Shown: positions 21,945 through 33,420, numbered from the stretch's first letter. The stretch is DNA of 64,000 nucleotides from Blattamonas nauphoetae (GCA_033064195.1 JARBJD010000010.1:310001-374000), one strand, 5' to 3'. A program made the numbers and translations. Notes: generated by a model from the sequence alone, not told the origin.

Positions 21945-24228
21945 ATGGACAATCTCCCGTTAAACGCTGGACAAGATTTGAAGATAGATCAATCAACCGT
22001 TGGTGTCGGACCATTTCAAGACGTCGAGACCACAGTTGCATCTGTTCCTGATCTTCCTCCATTTGACGGTTTTCTATTTTTATTATTTATTTGTGTTAGA
22101 TCCCTTCGAGAGTGATTGTGTCCCACGAATTATTGAATATCTTCAAGCTTGTACAATTCCCACGAGTTGGAGCATACATGCAAGACCTGTAGAGGTACAG
22201 AATCGACAAAAGAAGCATAAATATCTGAAGATATTATCGTCATTGATTAGTACTGTCCGTAGCACACCTCAGGACACAGAAATTCAACTTTTCCCAGAAT
22301 CAACTTGGCAAACGGTTAGAGAGTTTCTCCAACAGAATCTACTCCGACCACTTCTCCCATTGGATACGTTTATTCAATATTCTTATGAGTTTGAAGATGA
22401 AGACAATCCGGATAACGTTAAATGGACCCAACTCGAACACGTCTACGATATCTTCATCGCCTTCCTCATGTCACCGGAGTTGATTCCAAAGCAAGCCTCT
22501 GTCTCTGTCATCGACACCCAATTTGTAATTTCGTTATTCCATATATTTGATTCCCCAGACTCTCGCGAACGAGCCACCATGAAATCCATCATCCACCGAA
22601 TATACGCCAGATTTTCCAAACACCGCCTCCTCATCCGGAATCTTATTGCCCATTGTTTCCATAAAGTGTCCTTTTGTGGGATGTGCTTCCTTGGAACGTC
22701 AGATCTGTTGGAGCTGATGGCGTCCATCTTCTCCGGCCTCACCGTCCCCGTCAAAAACGAATACCTCACTTTCTACCTCAACAATCTATTCCCCCTTGTC
22801 ACATCAAACTACCTTCCACTCTTCAGCCAGCAGCTCTCCCAGTGCATCTGCATCATCCTCAACAAGTGCCCACAATTCATCAACCAAACGATATCCTCGC
22901 TAATCCGGTTTTGGCCGCGTGTGAACAGCACTAAAGAATGCATATTCCTCTCCATTCTTGAGCTAATTGTCGAATTTGTGGAGATGGACACTCTCCTCGA
23001 ACAGACTCTCGTCTCCTCCACTGTACCTCTTGCCGTTCCTGCTATTTATTCCCCCTTTACTCTTTTCTACGACAAACTGGACTCTTCGACAGCAGGCCCA
23101 CCTTCTGCCTCTCTCTCCCCTCTCCGCCGTCACTCCCTCTCGCCCATCAGCACGAAGACAGTCAAACAACAACATCCTTCCCTTGTGATGATGATCGAGA
23201 GGATTGTGGATGTCGGCTGCTCCGTCCAAGCACATGTTGCCGAACAAGCCCTCCTTCTCTTCGAAAACCAGTCAATTCTCGAACTCCTCACAAAACTGAA
23301 GATGGAACTCTTTCCCGTCATCTTCGATAAGCTGCATGCAAACAAGACCGAGCATTGGAGCTCGAGTGTTCGTGAGAAGAGCGAGGCCGTTCTGAACAAG
23401 ATGGACGAGATCGACAAAATGCTCACCACGAACTGCTTCTCCAAACTGAAGTCGACAATAGCGAAGAGGGAATCGCAGAAGAGGAGCAACATCAACTGGG
23501 AGAGAATCGAGGCCCTTGCCCTGAACAACTTGGAGAGAATCAGAGATCAAACACTGAACCCGGTCGAGGTGGATGAGTGGGACATCGACGAGGAGGGGAT
23601 GGAGTCATTCACGTGGTGGGTGGGAGAGAGGAGAGATCGCAAGCAGACGCTCACATCACACGAGTCAATGCTTCGAGAGCAGATGTTGTCGATCATCCAT
23701 TCGTCCGGACTCCCCCTCTCCATCACCAGCCACATCGATTCCACGGTCGACATGTTCGACGAATCTGAGCCAGCCGAGCCTGCGGTCTTCCCCAACATCG
23801 ATAGTCCTCCCAAACGGAAGCAGACGACCACAACCAGCCTCCTCTTCAACGCGCCATTCATCTCCCCCATAGCTTCGTCGTCGTCCTCCGAAAACATCAT
23901 CCAATCACCATCCACCAACAACACACTCGGCAGTCCTGTCACAAACAACGAGGAATGCCACTCAGACACTGTCAGCAACAGTTCTGTGTCGAGCCTCCGC
24001 CCACCCAACACCCCAGTTGCTCACCTCCCCCTCTCCATCCCATCACAATCCCCACCATCATCCAAAATCAAGTCACACACCTCCCACGCGAAGACCCCCC
24101 ACCAGAAACACCTTTCGTCAACACTTTCGCTGTCTGTGTCGTCTCCTGCGTCGACTTATTCGTTCTACGACAAGCACAAAATACAGGCATCGTCTGTCTG
24201 CACCATCCATCTCAAAACAGCACACTGA
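21945..24228 (+). CDS. PP2A regulatory subunit B' (B56 family)
   Basis: Exon 1 is 21945-22068 and exon 2 is 22100-24228 (31-bp intron between), giving 750 residues. The B56 HEAT-like core is clear: DLPPFDDPFESD, then HIFDSPDSRERATMKSIIHR and FLSILELIVEFVEM, then HVAEQALLLFENQ and ALALNNLERI. Human B56 has [23 protein letters not shown] and QVAERALYYWNNEY at the same places. B56 binds the PP2A A/C dimer and chooses substrates through LxxIxE motifs. After the core there is a ~230-residue Ser/Pro/Thr-rich tail not found in most B56 proteins. A PP6-like catalytic subunit lies 8 kb downstream on the other strand. Confidence 0.88.
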
Positions 24229-24517
24229 TGTCAATGCCTTGTCGATTCCGTTTTGCAGTTTAATCGATCTCGAATTCCGTGCATTTTGTTCAAGTTTTAT
24301 TCCTGGTCTTCATCCAGCATGTGCCGTTCAATGCGAGCCCATGTTTTCTAGCTTTTTTTATTGTTGTTCACACAATATTGTGTTGATATTATTTGATAAT
24401 CAAAAACAGATTATGCAGATTTTTCGGGATTTTTTGTGTATTAACCAGGAAGAGACACCTGTCATCATGAAAAACAGAACAATGGGTCTGACCCTCGCAT
24501 CTTTTTCTAAAATCTCA

Positions 24518-25627
24518 ATGAGCGGAATTAAAACAATCGTTCTGGACAATGGTTCTGGATATATGAAGGCAGGACTTGCTAATGATGCCGCTCCAGCAGT
24601 TATCGAACCAACCCTCATCGGCTCAACGAAGCATCAATCTGTTCTGTTCGCTCCTCAACAAAAATCAGTCTTTGTGGGAAACGAAGCATATGAAAAGAAA
24701 GGAGATTTGTTTTTACGTTATCCCATTGAACATGGCCACATTCGAAATTGGGAAGACATGGAAACAATCTGGAAGGAAATCTTTTCTCAAAAACTGTTCT
24801 GCGATCCTTCAAAATCTCGCATTTTGGTTTCATCTCATCCACTCTGCGAACGTGCAAATAAAGAGAAACTTACTGAACGCCTCTTCGAAGAATTCAAGAT
24901 TCCCAATCTGTATGTTGCCAATTCAGCGATTCTCTGTATTTATGCAACTGGAACCACATCTGGACTTGTCGTTGAAAGTGGGGAGGGTGTTACATATTCA
25001 GCCCCTGTGCACAATGGATACTACATCACCGAAGCTGTTTCTCGAATGAACGTTGCCGGCAAAGAAATCACAAACTATTTTGCTCGTCTTTTGTCAGAAA
25101 GCGGTCACCAATTTACATCTGCATCTGATCTGGAAACTGTTAAGCAAATCAAAGAAAATCAGTGCTTTTTCCGTTCCCCAACCCATCAAAATCCTCGCGA
25201 CAAAAGCAAATTTATCCTTCCAGATGGGTCTTCCATCCAACTTGGAAATGAACGTCATGAAGCCGCTGAAGTATTATACAATCCACTTCTTGTTGGACAG
25301 GAGTGTGATGGCCTTGGTGGAATGGTAGCGAGCTCTCTTCTCTCATCGCCCCTCGACACTCGCCAGAACCTTGCTTTGAATATCGTTGTGAATGGTGGAA
25401 CTTCACGCGCTGAAGGTTTCGAGGAAAGGCTTAAATCTGAACTTGAAACCAAACTCTCGAAAACGCACCCGCAACTCTCCTTCACAATCAAAGTCTCTGA
25501 AAATCGGGAAATTGGTGCATGGATTGGTGGTTCAGTCCTTGCATCCTCCATGCAGGATGACGCCTGGATGAGCAAGCACGAATATCAGGAATATGGAGCA
25601 CATTATGTCCATCAGAAATGTCTTTAG
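24518..25627 (+). CDS. Divergent actin / ARP1-like protein
   Basis: About 369 residues without introns. It opens MSGIKTIVLDNGSGYMKAGL with the phosphate-1 loop DNGSG. It then has VGNEAYEKKGDLFLRYPIEH (actin: [20 protein letters not shown]), the phosphate-2 region VVESGEGVTYSAPV, the adenosine site VVNGGTSRAEGF, and a C-terminus ending YVHQKCL, like actin's VHRKCF. Length is close to actin (375). Many core positions differ, including a Glu where the phosphate-2 Asp normally stands (ESGEG for DSGDG). It is therefore an actin-family paralogue rather than conventional actin, and ARP1 is the nearest by eye. The ATG at 24518 matches actin's start; the longer open frame upstream is not supported. 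Confidence 0.75.
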   Translation: MSGIKTIVLDNGSGYMKAGLANDAAPAVIEPTLIGSTKHQSVLFAPQQKSVFVGNEAYEKKGDLFLRYPIEHGHIRNWEDMETIWKEIFSQKLFCDPSKSRILVSSHPLCERANKEKLTERLFEEFKIPNLYVANSAILCIYATGTTSGLVVESGEGVTYSAPVHNGYYITEAVSRMNVAGKEITNYFARLLSESGHQFTSASDLETVKQIKENQCFFRSPTHQNPRDKSKFILPDGSSIQLGNERHEAAEVLYNPLLVGQECDGLGGMVASSLLSSPLDTRQNLALNIVVNGGTSRAEGFEERLKSELETKLSKTHPQLSFTIKVSENREIGAWIGGSVLASSMQDDAWMSKHEYQEYGAHYVHQKCL

Positions 25628-25880
25628 TCACGTCCATCTCATTCCGTCTTAAGTTTCGATAAAATTGTTCCGGGTAGCCGATTCTGTTTGTTTCCATCAC
25701 ATCGTAGCTTCAGTGTTGAACATAGCCGTTCTCTTCGTTTCATACCATTAGTCATGGGTAGATCAAATCTTTTTTGTGAAATGGAGACTGTTCGTCAGTC
25801 CAAGACAAAATATCATGTAAAATCGCAGAATAGTTCAAGAAATTGTGAAAAATAGGATAAATAGTGAGTTCTCGCGCCAA

Positions 25881-28259
25881 TCACAGCTGGTGTGAGTTCT
25901 CAGTTATTGAGGTGAGATCCCACTGGCCCTCTCCCTTCAAAGCAAGTTTGTGGGTGTGGTAGTTCATGACCTGCTGGCGATGAGCAATAGAATGGAAAGC
26001 TATATTTGCCCTGCGCAGTGAGTCGTACACCACAATCTCCATTTCCGGCGATAAGGCACTCGTTGCTTCGTCCAAAAACGCGAGTTTGGGTCGCTGGATG
26101 AGAACACGAGCAAAGCAGATGAGTTGTTGCTCGCCAGGGGAGAGGATGCTCGACCAGTCGAAGTCGGGTGGGGGTTTGTGGGAGAGGATGTGGGGAAGGC
26201 GGAGAAGGGAGAAGATGGATGGAATGTCGAGTTGGAGGGGTTCGGGTGGAATGTCTTGTGGTTGATCTGACTCGCCCAGGTTAGCAAACGGTCGGGGGAT
26301 GTCTGAAGGGATGTCTGAAGGGATTGGCTCACTCGGAGAGGAAGCTGGAGAGAGGAGAGGAGACGAGGCCGTCTGGATGTTGGGTGACTGGTTGGGCAGG
26401 AGCGGGGTCATTCCAGTTCCTGGCTCTGCCTGATCGTTTGAGAGTTGATGAGGAGCGTTCCTGTCGTGTCGACGAGGAAGAGAAGAGTCCTTCGTTTGAT
26501 GCGACTGGATGACCTGGATGAGTTCAGGTGATGGGTCGTTTGGATAGCTGAGAAGGGCAGCGAGAGAGACAAACGGAAGATGTGGTTGTTGGGGAACAAA
26601 CATGATGTCCGGATGGGAGTTGAGGGCGATAGGAGGAGCATCGGGGGGCGTCTGGTCTTCGGTCTCCCGTTTAGTCAAACTGTCCCGAGAAGCGGAAGAA
26701 CCAGCCAGTTTGTTGACTTTGACGCCGATCCGACCTGCAGCAAACGGCCAGATTCCAGCAAGTGTGCGGAAAAGAGTGCTCTTTCCTATTCCATTTGGAC
26801 CAACAATCAGCAATCTGTGTTGCTCGGCAGGGTTTTCAGAGAAGAGGGTGGTGGAGAGGAGGGAGATGAACGGCGTGAAGAGCGTTGGCGAGTACACAGA
26901 CAGTCCGTCCACAGACACCGACAAGAGCTTGTTCGGCTCTGAATCTGCCTCCTGCTCGTGCTCCTCTGCATTCGACTGGTCTTCGACGATTGGTTGAGCC
27001 TCCTCTGCAGCCTGGTCTCCCTCAACTGCCTCGTCAGACGAGAGATTGGTGCTCACTTTGCTGATGTAGTCCTTTCTCATCTCTTCACACAATTCAGTGA
27101 AGTGACCCACCCGATTTGTGTATGCTGCCATCTCCGAATACTTGTTGAACATCTTCAGAATGTTCGCGTAGTTGTCAGCAAGCGTTCGGAGGAGGAAGAT
27201 CGAGTCTGAGATGAGCTGCGCGAGTGCCCCAGGAGTCTCCGCTTGTTTGAAATAATCCGTCTTGAACGCATACCACGCGAGGATGGTGTAAGCAATGACG
27301 TACGACACGTTCGATCCGACGAGGGACAGGATTCGCACCGCAAAGTTCCACAGGCTGACTTTGATGGAGTTGTAGAAAACAGGTTGGAAGGCGCGGGTGA
27401 GGAGTTCCTTCTCTTGCAGACGTGTGCCCATCAAAGCGATGGCGTCGGCGTCGTCAAGGAGTTTCACGTGGGTCCGACGGAATTTTCCTTCGAGTGTGCT
27501 TTGATAGAACATCATTCTGATGAGGGGGCGGATGAGGAACTGGACAATGAAGATGACGACGACGTAGAAGGCGAGAACACCGATCGGCCCAACCCATCCC
27601 ATCTTGATAATAGCCTGGACGTTGTAGTAGATGATCTGGATGGGTGTGTCGATTGATTTGGAGACGACTTCCGCCCAACATTCGGCCCATCGCGAAGCAT
27701 CTTGCGTGATTCTTTGATCGGCTGTCACAGACGATGGATAGAAATAATTGAGCTTGTAGAAGGCAAGAGATTCGTCGAGATACATGTCGTGAAGGATGTG
27801 GACAAGCGAATAGCGAGTTGTATTGAATATTAGAGCTTGAACGAAGTACATTAGACAGGAGATTCCTGGGCAGAGGATGGAATACAGTATCCCGTGAAAT
27901 AAAGCATATCCCAACTCTCCTGGGTTGAGATCTCCGATAGCCTTTGAGAAATTGCCACGGATGAGTCCATTTTCGTTCAGGACGAGGGTGTAGAGACCGA
28001 CAAGTGCTGCGATGATAAGTGGGAGAAGGAGAGAACCTCGAAAGCTAAAGAATCGAGGTGATGGATGTGCCATTCGTAAAATCCTGAAAAATCGTTTCCA
28101 GAACCGCATCTTTGGTTCAACATGAGTTTGCTGTTTCGCTTGTTGTTCTCGGAAATATTCCTCATCGAGAGGTTCATTGGAATTAGTTCCATAATATCGA
28201 GAGTTTAACTCTAAGGAGCTATCAACATCTGAGGGTAATAAGTCCAGCGTCCTCGTCAT
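25881..28259 (-). CDS. ABC half-transporter, ABCD4-like
   Basis: About 792 residues from the ATG at 28259; an ATG 33 codons upstream (28358) is possible. The N-terminal transmembrane domain has ABCD features: TADQRITQDASRWAECW (family NPDQRISQDV), then a membrane segment WVGPIGVLAFYVVVIFIVQF and LEGKFRRTHVKL, closely like human ABCD4 (LEGDFRFKHMQI). The nucleotide-binding domain has Walker A GPNGIGKST, Q-loop FVPQQPHL, signature LSPGEQQ (the ABCD4 form), Walker B LAFLDEATS and H-loop SIAHRQ. Human ABCD4 moves cobalamin out of lysosomes; other ABCDs import acyl-CoA into peroxisomes. An unusual ~110-residue Ser/Pro-rich insertion sits between Q-loop and signature. All ATPase motifs are intact. 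Confidence 0.85.
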   Translation of the reverse strand: MTRTLDLLPSDVDSSLELNSRYYGTNSNEPLDEEYFREQQAKQQTHVEPKMRFWKRFFRILRMAHPSPRFFSFRGSLLLPLIIAALVGLYTLVLNENGLIRGNFSKAIGDLNPGELGYALFHGILYSILCPGISCLMYFVQALIFNTTRYSLVHILHDMYLDESLAFYKLNYFYPSSVTADQRITQDASRWAECWAEVVSKSIDTPIQIIYYNVQAIIKMGWVGPIGVLAFYVVVIFIVQFLIRPLIRMMFYQSTLEGKFRRTHVKLLDDADAIALMGTRLQEKELLTRAFQPVFYNSIKVSLWNFAVRILSLVGSNVSYVIAYTILAWYAFKTDYFKQAETPGALAQLISDSIFLLRTLADNYANILKMFNKYSEMAAYTNRVGHFTELCEEMRKDYISKVSTNLSSDEAVEGDQAAEEAQPIVEDQSNAEEHEQEADSEPNKLLSVSVDGLSVYSPTLFTPFISLLSTTLFSENPAEQHRLLIVGPNGIGKSTLFRTLAGIWPFAAGRIGVKVNKLAGSSASRDSLTKRETEDQTPPDAPPIALNSHPDIMFVPQQPHLPFVSLAALLSYPNDPSPELIQVIQSHQTKDSSLPRRHDRNAPHQLSNDQAEPGTGMTPLLPNQSPNIQTASSPLLSPASSPSEPIPSDIPSDIPRPFANLGESDQPQDIPPEPLQLDIPSIFSLLRLPHILSHKPPPDFDWSSILSPGEQQLICFARVLIQRPKLAFLDEATSALSPEMEIVVYDSLRRANIAFHSIAHRQQVMNYHTHKLALKGEGQWDLTSITENSHQL

Positions 28260-28581
28260 TGTTCCACGGAGAGAGATTCCCCACAACAAAAGGTGTTGAA
28301 GTGGACTCGTCGCGAATATGCGGATAATAGAAGGGTAAAAACACTTATTGCATATCATATCTTTTCATTATCGATTTACCGTTTGATTATGACACTAACC
28401 ATTGAAAAAAATGTCAATCAAGAAATCGTGTCGGTTTTTCACCTCTCAGCTGAGATTAACGCATTAACTTCTCAATTTTGCACATCTAATTCTAATCAGA
28501 CATTTCCGAATTCATAAAAAGAAGGTTTAGATGGAATGAATTGAGAAACGAGCAGGTTTACAATGAGTCGAAAACGAGCGT
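28260..28581. other. Intergenic spacer
   Basis: Between the ABC transporter start and the 3' end of alpha-tubulin, both on the minus strand. No feature is recognised apart from a short A/T-rich stretch. It probably holds the transporter promoter. Confidence 0.4.
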
Positions 28582-29940
28582 TTAGTACTCGTCTCCGCCA
28601 GCATCTTCCTCCTCTTCTCCGCCAGATTCTGCACCGACCTCTTCGTAATCTTTTTCGAGAGCGGCAAGATCCTCACGAGCCTCTGAGAACTCTCCTTCCT
28701 CCATACCTTCTCCGACGTACCAGTGGACGAAGGCACGCTTGGCATACATGAGATCGAATTTGTGGTCAATGCGGGAGAAGACCTCAGCGATAGCGGTGGA
28801 GTTGGAAAGCATGCAAACAGCACGTTGGACCTTGGCGAGATCACCACCTGGAACGACGGTTGGTGGTTGGTAGTTGATACCGCACTTGAATCCAGTTGGG
28901 CACCAGTCGACGAATTGGATGGTACGCTTGGTCTTGATGGTAGCGACGGCGGCGTTGACATCCTTGGGGACAACGTCTCCACGGTACATCATGCAGCAAG
29001 CCATGTACTTTCCGTGACGGGGATCGCACTTGACCATCTGGCCGGCTGGCTCGAAGACGGAGTTGGTGATCTCAGCAACGGTGAGCTGCTCGTGGTATGC
29101 CTTCTCAGCCGAGATGACGGGGGCATATGATGTAAGCATAAAGTGGATACGTGGGTATGGCACCAAGTTAGTCTGGAATTCAGTAAGATCGACGTTGAGA
29201 GCACCATCGAAACGAAGTGATGCGGTCAGAGACGAGATGCACTGAGCGATCAAACGGTTCAAGTTGGTGAATGTTGGGCGTTCAATGTCGAGGTTACGAC
29301 GGCAGATATCATAGATGGCTTCGTTGTCAAGCATGAAAGCGACTTCAGAGTGCTCGAGGAGAGAGTGAGTGGACAGCACACAGTTGTATGGTTCAACAAC
29401 GGCGTTGGAGATCTGTGGGGATGGGTAGACGCACATGGTCAGCTTGGATTTCTTGCCATAATCCACAGAGAGACGCTCGAGGAGAAGGGAGCCGAGACCT
29501 GAGCCGGTACCACCTCCAACAGAGTTGAAGACGAAGAAGCCCTGGAGACCTGTGCACTGGTCAGCAAGCTTGCGGATACGGTCGAGGCAAAGGTCAACGA
29601 TTTCCTTTCCGATGGTGTAGTGACCACGAGCGTAGTTGTTGGCGGCATCTTCCTTTCCGGAGATGATCTGTTCTGGGTGGAACAACTCACGGTATGTTCC
29701 TTCACGGATTTCATCGGCGACAGTTGGTTCGAGATCGATCATGACAGCACGGGGAACGTGTTTGCCAGCTCCTGTCTCGGAGAAGAAGGTGTTGAAGGCA
29801 TCATCACCACCTCCGATGGTTTTGTCAGAAGGCATTTGACCGTCTGGCTGGATGCCGTGCTCGAGGCAGAACAACTCCCAGCAGGCGTTACCGACCTGGA
29901 GACCACCCTGTCCAACATGGATGCAGATACACTCACGCAT
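28582..29940 (-). CDS. TUBA: Alpha-tubulin
   Basis: 452 residues, no intron. It opens [20 protein letters not shown], with the MREC autoregulatory tetrapeptide. Lys40 lies in [13 protein letters not shown] (the acetylation site on flagellar microtubules), the GTP-binding T4 loop is GGGTGSGLG, and the M-loop region and the H8-side catalytic Glu environment are kept. The acidic tail ends in Tyr (GDEY), so detyrosination is possible. Alpha-tubulin pairs with beta-tubulin in microtubules, spindle and axoneme. It is highly conserved, unlike many neighbours. Confidence 0.98.
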   Translation of the reverse strand: MRECICIHVGQGGLQVGNACWELFCLEHGIQPDGQMPSDKTIGGGDDAFNTFFSETGAGKHVPRAVMIDLEPTVADEIREGTYRELFHPEQIISGKEDAANNYARGHYTIGKEIVDLCLDRIRKLADQCTGLQGFFVFNSVGGGTGSGLGSLLLERLSVDYGKKSKLTMCVYPSPQISNAVVEPYNCVLSTHSLLEHSEVAFMLDNEAIYDICRRNLDIERPTFTNLNRLIAQCISSLTASLRFDGALNVDLTEFQTNLVPYPRIHFMLTSYAPVISAEKAYHEQLTVAEITNSVFEPAGQMVKCDPRHGKYMACCMMYRGDVVPKDVNAAVATIKTKRTIQFVDWCPTGFKCGINYQPPTVVPGGDLAKVQRAVCMLSNSTAIAEVFSRIDHKFDLMYAKRAFVHWYVGEGMEEGEFSEAREDLAALEKDYEEVGAESGGEEEEDAGGDEY

Positions 29941-30229
29941 TGTAGTTCTTCAAAAAGATTCGAAAGAGATGCTGGAGTTTTCGAGGCGCTTAATCGGGCA
30001 CCCCAACGTTAAGTGCACAAGTTAAGGGTCCCAGAGTGATCCAAACAGCCCGCAAATCGGAGGTATCGAACTTCAATCATCACACTATCATTTTGTTTAA
30101 ATTCGATTGGTTCACTTATTTTCAGATTCTACAGACTGTTGAACTTCTCTCTCTGTAAACTTGTGATCTTGCTTCTAGCAACAAACAAGAACTTTCTTCA
30201 ACTACTCTATATAAAATACTTCCTTACTC

Positions 30230-32146
30230 ATGGAAACAACTCTTTCAAATGAAGGAATTCGAGCAATTCGAGGTAGTCTCAACAAAATGATGCCAAACAC
30301 TTTTGCTCTCTTTGCCTCTCAAATACTTGAAGTTCTTCGCGATTATTCATTGGGATCTGTCTTGCAAAGTCTCATTCCAATCGTTATGAAGGCTTGTACG
30401 ATCTCTCAAGCTCCACTCAAGGATTGTGCTCTTTTCTCTGGCGTTTTTGCGAAAATCCACAGGGAAATTCCTGGTGCTACGCTCCTCGTTGCTTCATCTC
30501 TCTTGGAAACAATGGTCCAGGAGTTTTCCCCCTTCTTTGGAGACAAATTTGCCGAAGCTGACCAGGAACACATGTATCGTTCTCAACAGCTTTGCGCCAT
30601 TCTTGGATCACTATACACATATGGTATTTGCTCATCAAAGATTGTATATGATGTTTTGGAGCTACTTGTGAACCCTTTGTTCTTTTCTCCCAACAAAGCA
30701 ACATCACAAACCACTGTCCCTCCAATTCACCAACGTGGTGAACATTGTGTAATGATCCTGTCGATTTTCCAGACAACATCGTGGAGACTACAGACAGACA
30801 CGTCAAGACTCTCTGAACTAGCAACTCATTTCGTTGAATCTTACAATCTCTCTGAACCCGTCCAACAATCGCCTGATTCTGATGATATCGATGACGATTC
30901 GTTTCGAGGACGTTATTTATCTGAAACATTGCTGATTGTCCTCCTTCCATATTCATCAGTCCAAGTTACGGTCGGAAATGCGCGCAGACTCAAATCCAAG
31001 GCCGGGAAAGGCCTAACCATGATGAATGAAATGGGTGACTCCATCACAATTCGAGATGTCCAATATTCTGTTCTTTCTGCCTGTGGATATGACATGTCAG
31101 CCAAAGGAAAAAGCGGAAAAGGGAAGTCGATGAGTACCATTGGAGATGACGAGCTGGACGTGGGATGGGAAACATTAACAGACCCGGAAAAGAAAAACAG
31201 ATGGTGGATGGTTGGGTCTTCCTATGAATCACAGAATGTCCATCTTAGTCTCCAAACAATGTCGGGACGATCCGTCAACCAAGATGAGCAACCATCTCCC
31301 TCCCCCTCCGACCCCAACGCCGTCAACTCCAAAACCGTCAACAGTCTGGCTCGTGACCTCCGTCTGAGCACGGGTGGACGAAAAGCCATCCTTGCTGCAC
31401 TGATGGGTGCCTTTGACTGCGAAGATGCGTGCGAGCGGATTGTCCGGTTGGGATTGAAGGGACTCGACGCTCGCGACATCGCCGCTGTGATTGTCGAGTG
31501 TTGTGCGCAGGAGCGACACTATAACCCTTTCTACTCGTACACCGCTGTGCTCGTCTGCAAACACCATCGCTCTCATGTCAGATCGTTCACAAACGTTCTT
31601 CACGATTTCATCACGGAACTGAAAGACGGCGAACAGAGGCGAACTCATCACATTGCAATGCTGACTGCATTGCTGATCTGCGAAGGAGGTGTCCCGCTGT
31701 CTGTGGTCGTCCATTGCGCAGCAAGCGGAGATGCGGAGGACGACAAGGATTCTCAGCAGTGGGCTCAGCTTGCTCCGAAGACACCAGACAAGATGGCGTT
31801 CGCTCTGATCTGTTTGGGGTCGATGTGCACACAGACCTCGCTGGACGGGGCGAGGGAGGCGGTGAGGAAGGCGCCAGATGGTGTGAGAGACTGGGCTGTG
31901 TGGTTTGTCCGAACGGAGCTCACAAAGAGGAGACAGAAGACGGCGCTGGCTTTGGTGAAGTTGATGAAGCTGTTTGAGGAGGAAGGAGGGGAGGAGAAGG
32001 AAGAGGAGGACATACCGAAGAAGAAGAAGAGGAGTGAGAGTGAGAAACCTGACAAGATTGACAAAGAGGCAAGGAGAAGGAAGGTTGAAGAGATGGTCGA
32101 GAAGATGGAGAAGGGGTGGAAGAAAGTGTTTGGTGTTCGGGCGTGA
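30230..32146 (+). CDS. NOM1: NOM1 / SGD1-like nucleolar MIF4G-MA3 protein
   Basis: 638 residues in one exon. The N-terminal half is a MIF4G-type HEAT domain (IRGSLNKMMPNTFALFASQI; the family has LKGLLNRLSEPNMASI). The C-terminal half is an MA3 domain with the clear family block RLGLKGLDARDIAAVIVECC followed by QERHYNPFYSYTAVLVC. Human NOM1 reads LRLGLKGQQEREIIHVLMDC and KTYNPFYAFLASKFC. The tail is very basic and acidic (EEDIPKKKKRSESEKPDK), fitting nucleolar targeting. NOM1/Sgd1 works with eIF4A-type helicases in 18S rRNA maturation. Family members are usually longer at the N-terminus; the part before the MIF4G domain is missing here. Confidence 0.88.
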   Translation: METTLSNEGIRAIRGSLNKMMPNTFALFASQILEVLRDYSLGSVLQSLIPIVMKACTISQAPLKDCALFSGVFAKIHREIPGATLLVASSLLETMVQEFSPFFGDKFAEADQEHMYRSQQLCAILGSLYTYGICSSKIVYDVLELLVNPLFFSPNKATSQTTVPPIHQRGEHCVMILSIFQTTSWRLQTDTSRLSELATHFVESYNLSEPVQQSPDSDDIDDDSFRGRYLSETLLIVLLPYSSVQVTVGNARRLKSKAGKGLTMMNEMGDSITIRDVQYSVLSACGYDMSAKGKSGKGKSMSTIGDDELDVGWETLTDPEKKNRWWMVGSSYESQNVHLSLQTMSGRSVNQDEQPSPSPSDPNAVNSKTVNSLARDLRLSTGGRKAILAALMGAFDCEDACERIVRLGLKGLDARDIAAVIVECCAQERHYNPFYSYTAVLVCKHHRSHVRSFTNVLHDFITELKDGEQRRTHHIAMLTALLICEGGVPLSVVVHCAASGDAEDDKDSQQWAQLAPKTPDKMAFALICLGSMCTQTSLDGAREAVRKAPDGVRDWAVWFVRTELTKRRQKTALALVKLMKLFEEEGGEEKEEEDIPKKKKRSESEKPDKIDKEARRRKVEEMVEKMEKGWKKVFGVRA

Positions 32147-32246
32147 TTTCAATATTCTATTTTGTTCAGAACACTTCATAACCGAAATGAAAATCACACA
32201 AAAAGCAAGAAGGATGAAATGATATTCAAAATAAGGACTGCAAGCG

Positions 32247-33420
32247 TTAGTAATCAGAATCAGAGCGGTTCTGACCGGCAAGATAGTTGGCAACTGGCGG
32301 AGGAGGCTTTGCTCGATCGATGATCGGCGATTTCCAATATGTGTTGAAAAACATGTTCAGATAATCATCCACATCAAGCACAGATGCGATATTTTTCATT
32401 CGGTAGCAGTAATCTGGCGCAGACCACACTGTAATGAGAGTGTTGGAGAATTTTAACTAAGAGTGGTAAAACATGTTGGAAAAGATTAAAAAAGAAACCA
32501 TATATCCCTCCGCACATAATTGATGAGAACGGATGACGTGTGTGAGTTTGTTTCGCTGGATAAATGCATTTACCACATCTTTTCCAAAGATATATCCGGC
32601 TCCTCTGCGAAGAAGGATGACCAAGTAAATAAAACATACCTCGGCGAAACACCAAATCCATCTACTTCGTCTGAGGGATCAGACCAGAGGAGATCTGCCA
32701 TCGGTCCCTGGGGAGATGGAGACGAGGGGAGAAACATACTTCGTGTGGGAGGTCTTGAAAGCGGTTTAAGATCCGAATTTGATCAACAGATTGAAGATCC
32801 GGTGAAAGACCTCCATGTACGCAAAACAGATTTGTCCCAACAATAGCACAGAGAGGAATTGTGTCGAAAGTATCACAGAACCATTTCCAGACATCGGTTC
32901 CCTCTTGAGGATATTTTGTTTCGCATTCAGTTTTAAACCCGTAGTTCTATATTGTTGTGAGATAGATAGCAAGGCATACAGGCGTGATAGAGAAGGATTC
33001 ATGGTTGCCTCTGAGGAGAGTGATTCGATCAGGATATCGAAGCTTTAGGAGAAATAATAGAGTTATCGTTTCAACCTGTTCTGGTGTGAAGATAAGGAAA
33101 ACACATACACAATGAAACCCTCGATCAACATAATCCCCGAGGAAGAGGAAATTGGTGTACGGTGGATGACCAGCTACATGAAAAGAAAAATGAAATTTCT
33201 CTCAAAACCTGCTAAACAAACCAACTTCGAACATTTCTAGGAGATCTGCAAGCTGACCATGAAGATCACCAACGATTGTACATGGGGCAGGGATTTCTTT
33301 GACATTGCTCTCTTCAAGGAAGACTGATTTTATTCGTTTCGTGAGATCATGAACCTCAGAAGTGGTGAGTTGCTTTGCTCTCATCACTTGTTCAATCTGC
33401 TTGTCGATGTCGTGCGACAT
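32247..33420 (-). CDS. PP2A-class Ser/Thr phosphatase, PP6-like
   Basis: Seven exons on the minus strand with introns of about 32-52 bp, spliced by frame and family. The first exon ends ...LLEMFEV (33222-33420). The PPP metal-site motifs are all present: GDLHGQ, GDYVDRG, GNHES, RSHQL and SAPDYCYR. The stretch [17 protein letters not shown] matches PP6 (FMFDEKLVTVWSAPNYC) better than PP2A. After GNHES it reads FSITPNYGF where the family has RQITQVYGF, so the conserved Arg is replaced. The C-terminus (PPPPVANYL...RSDSDY) resembles PP6's PPRTTTPYFL but runs on ten residues, so the methylated DYFL end of PP2A is absent. Confidence 0.85.

Noticed and set aside
24017-24517. 167-codon extension upstream of the actin-like start
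   Set aside because: Low complexity, overlaps the B56 3' end, and actin homology begins exactly at the ATG at 24518.
31229-32293. 354-codon minus-strand frame
   Set aside because: Opposite the NOM1 MA3 domain, whose protein match is clear; no domain on the minus side.
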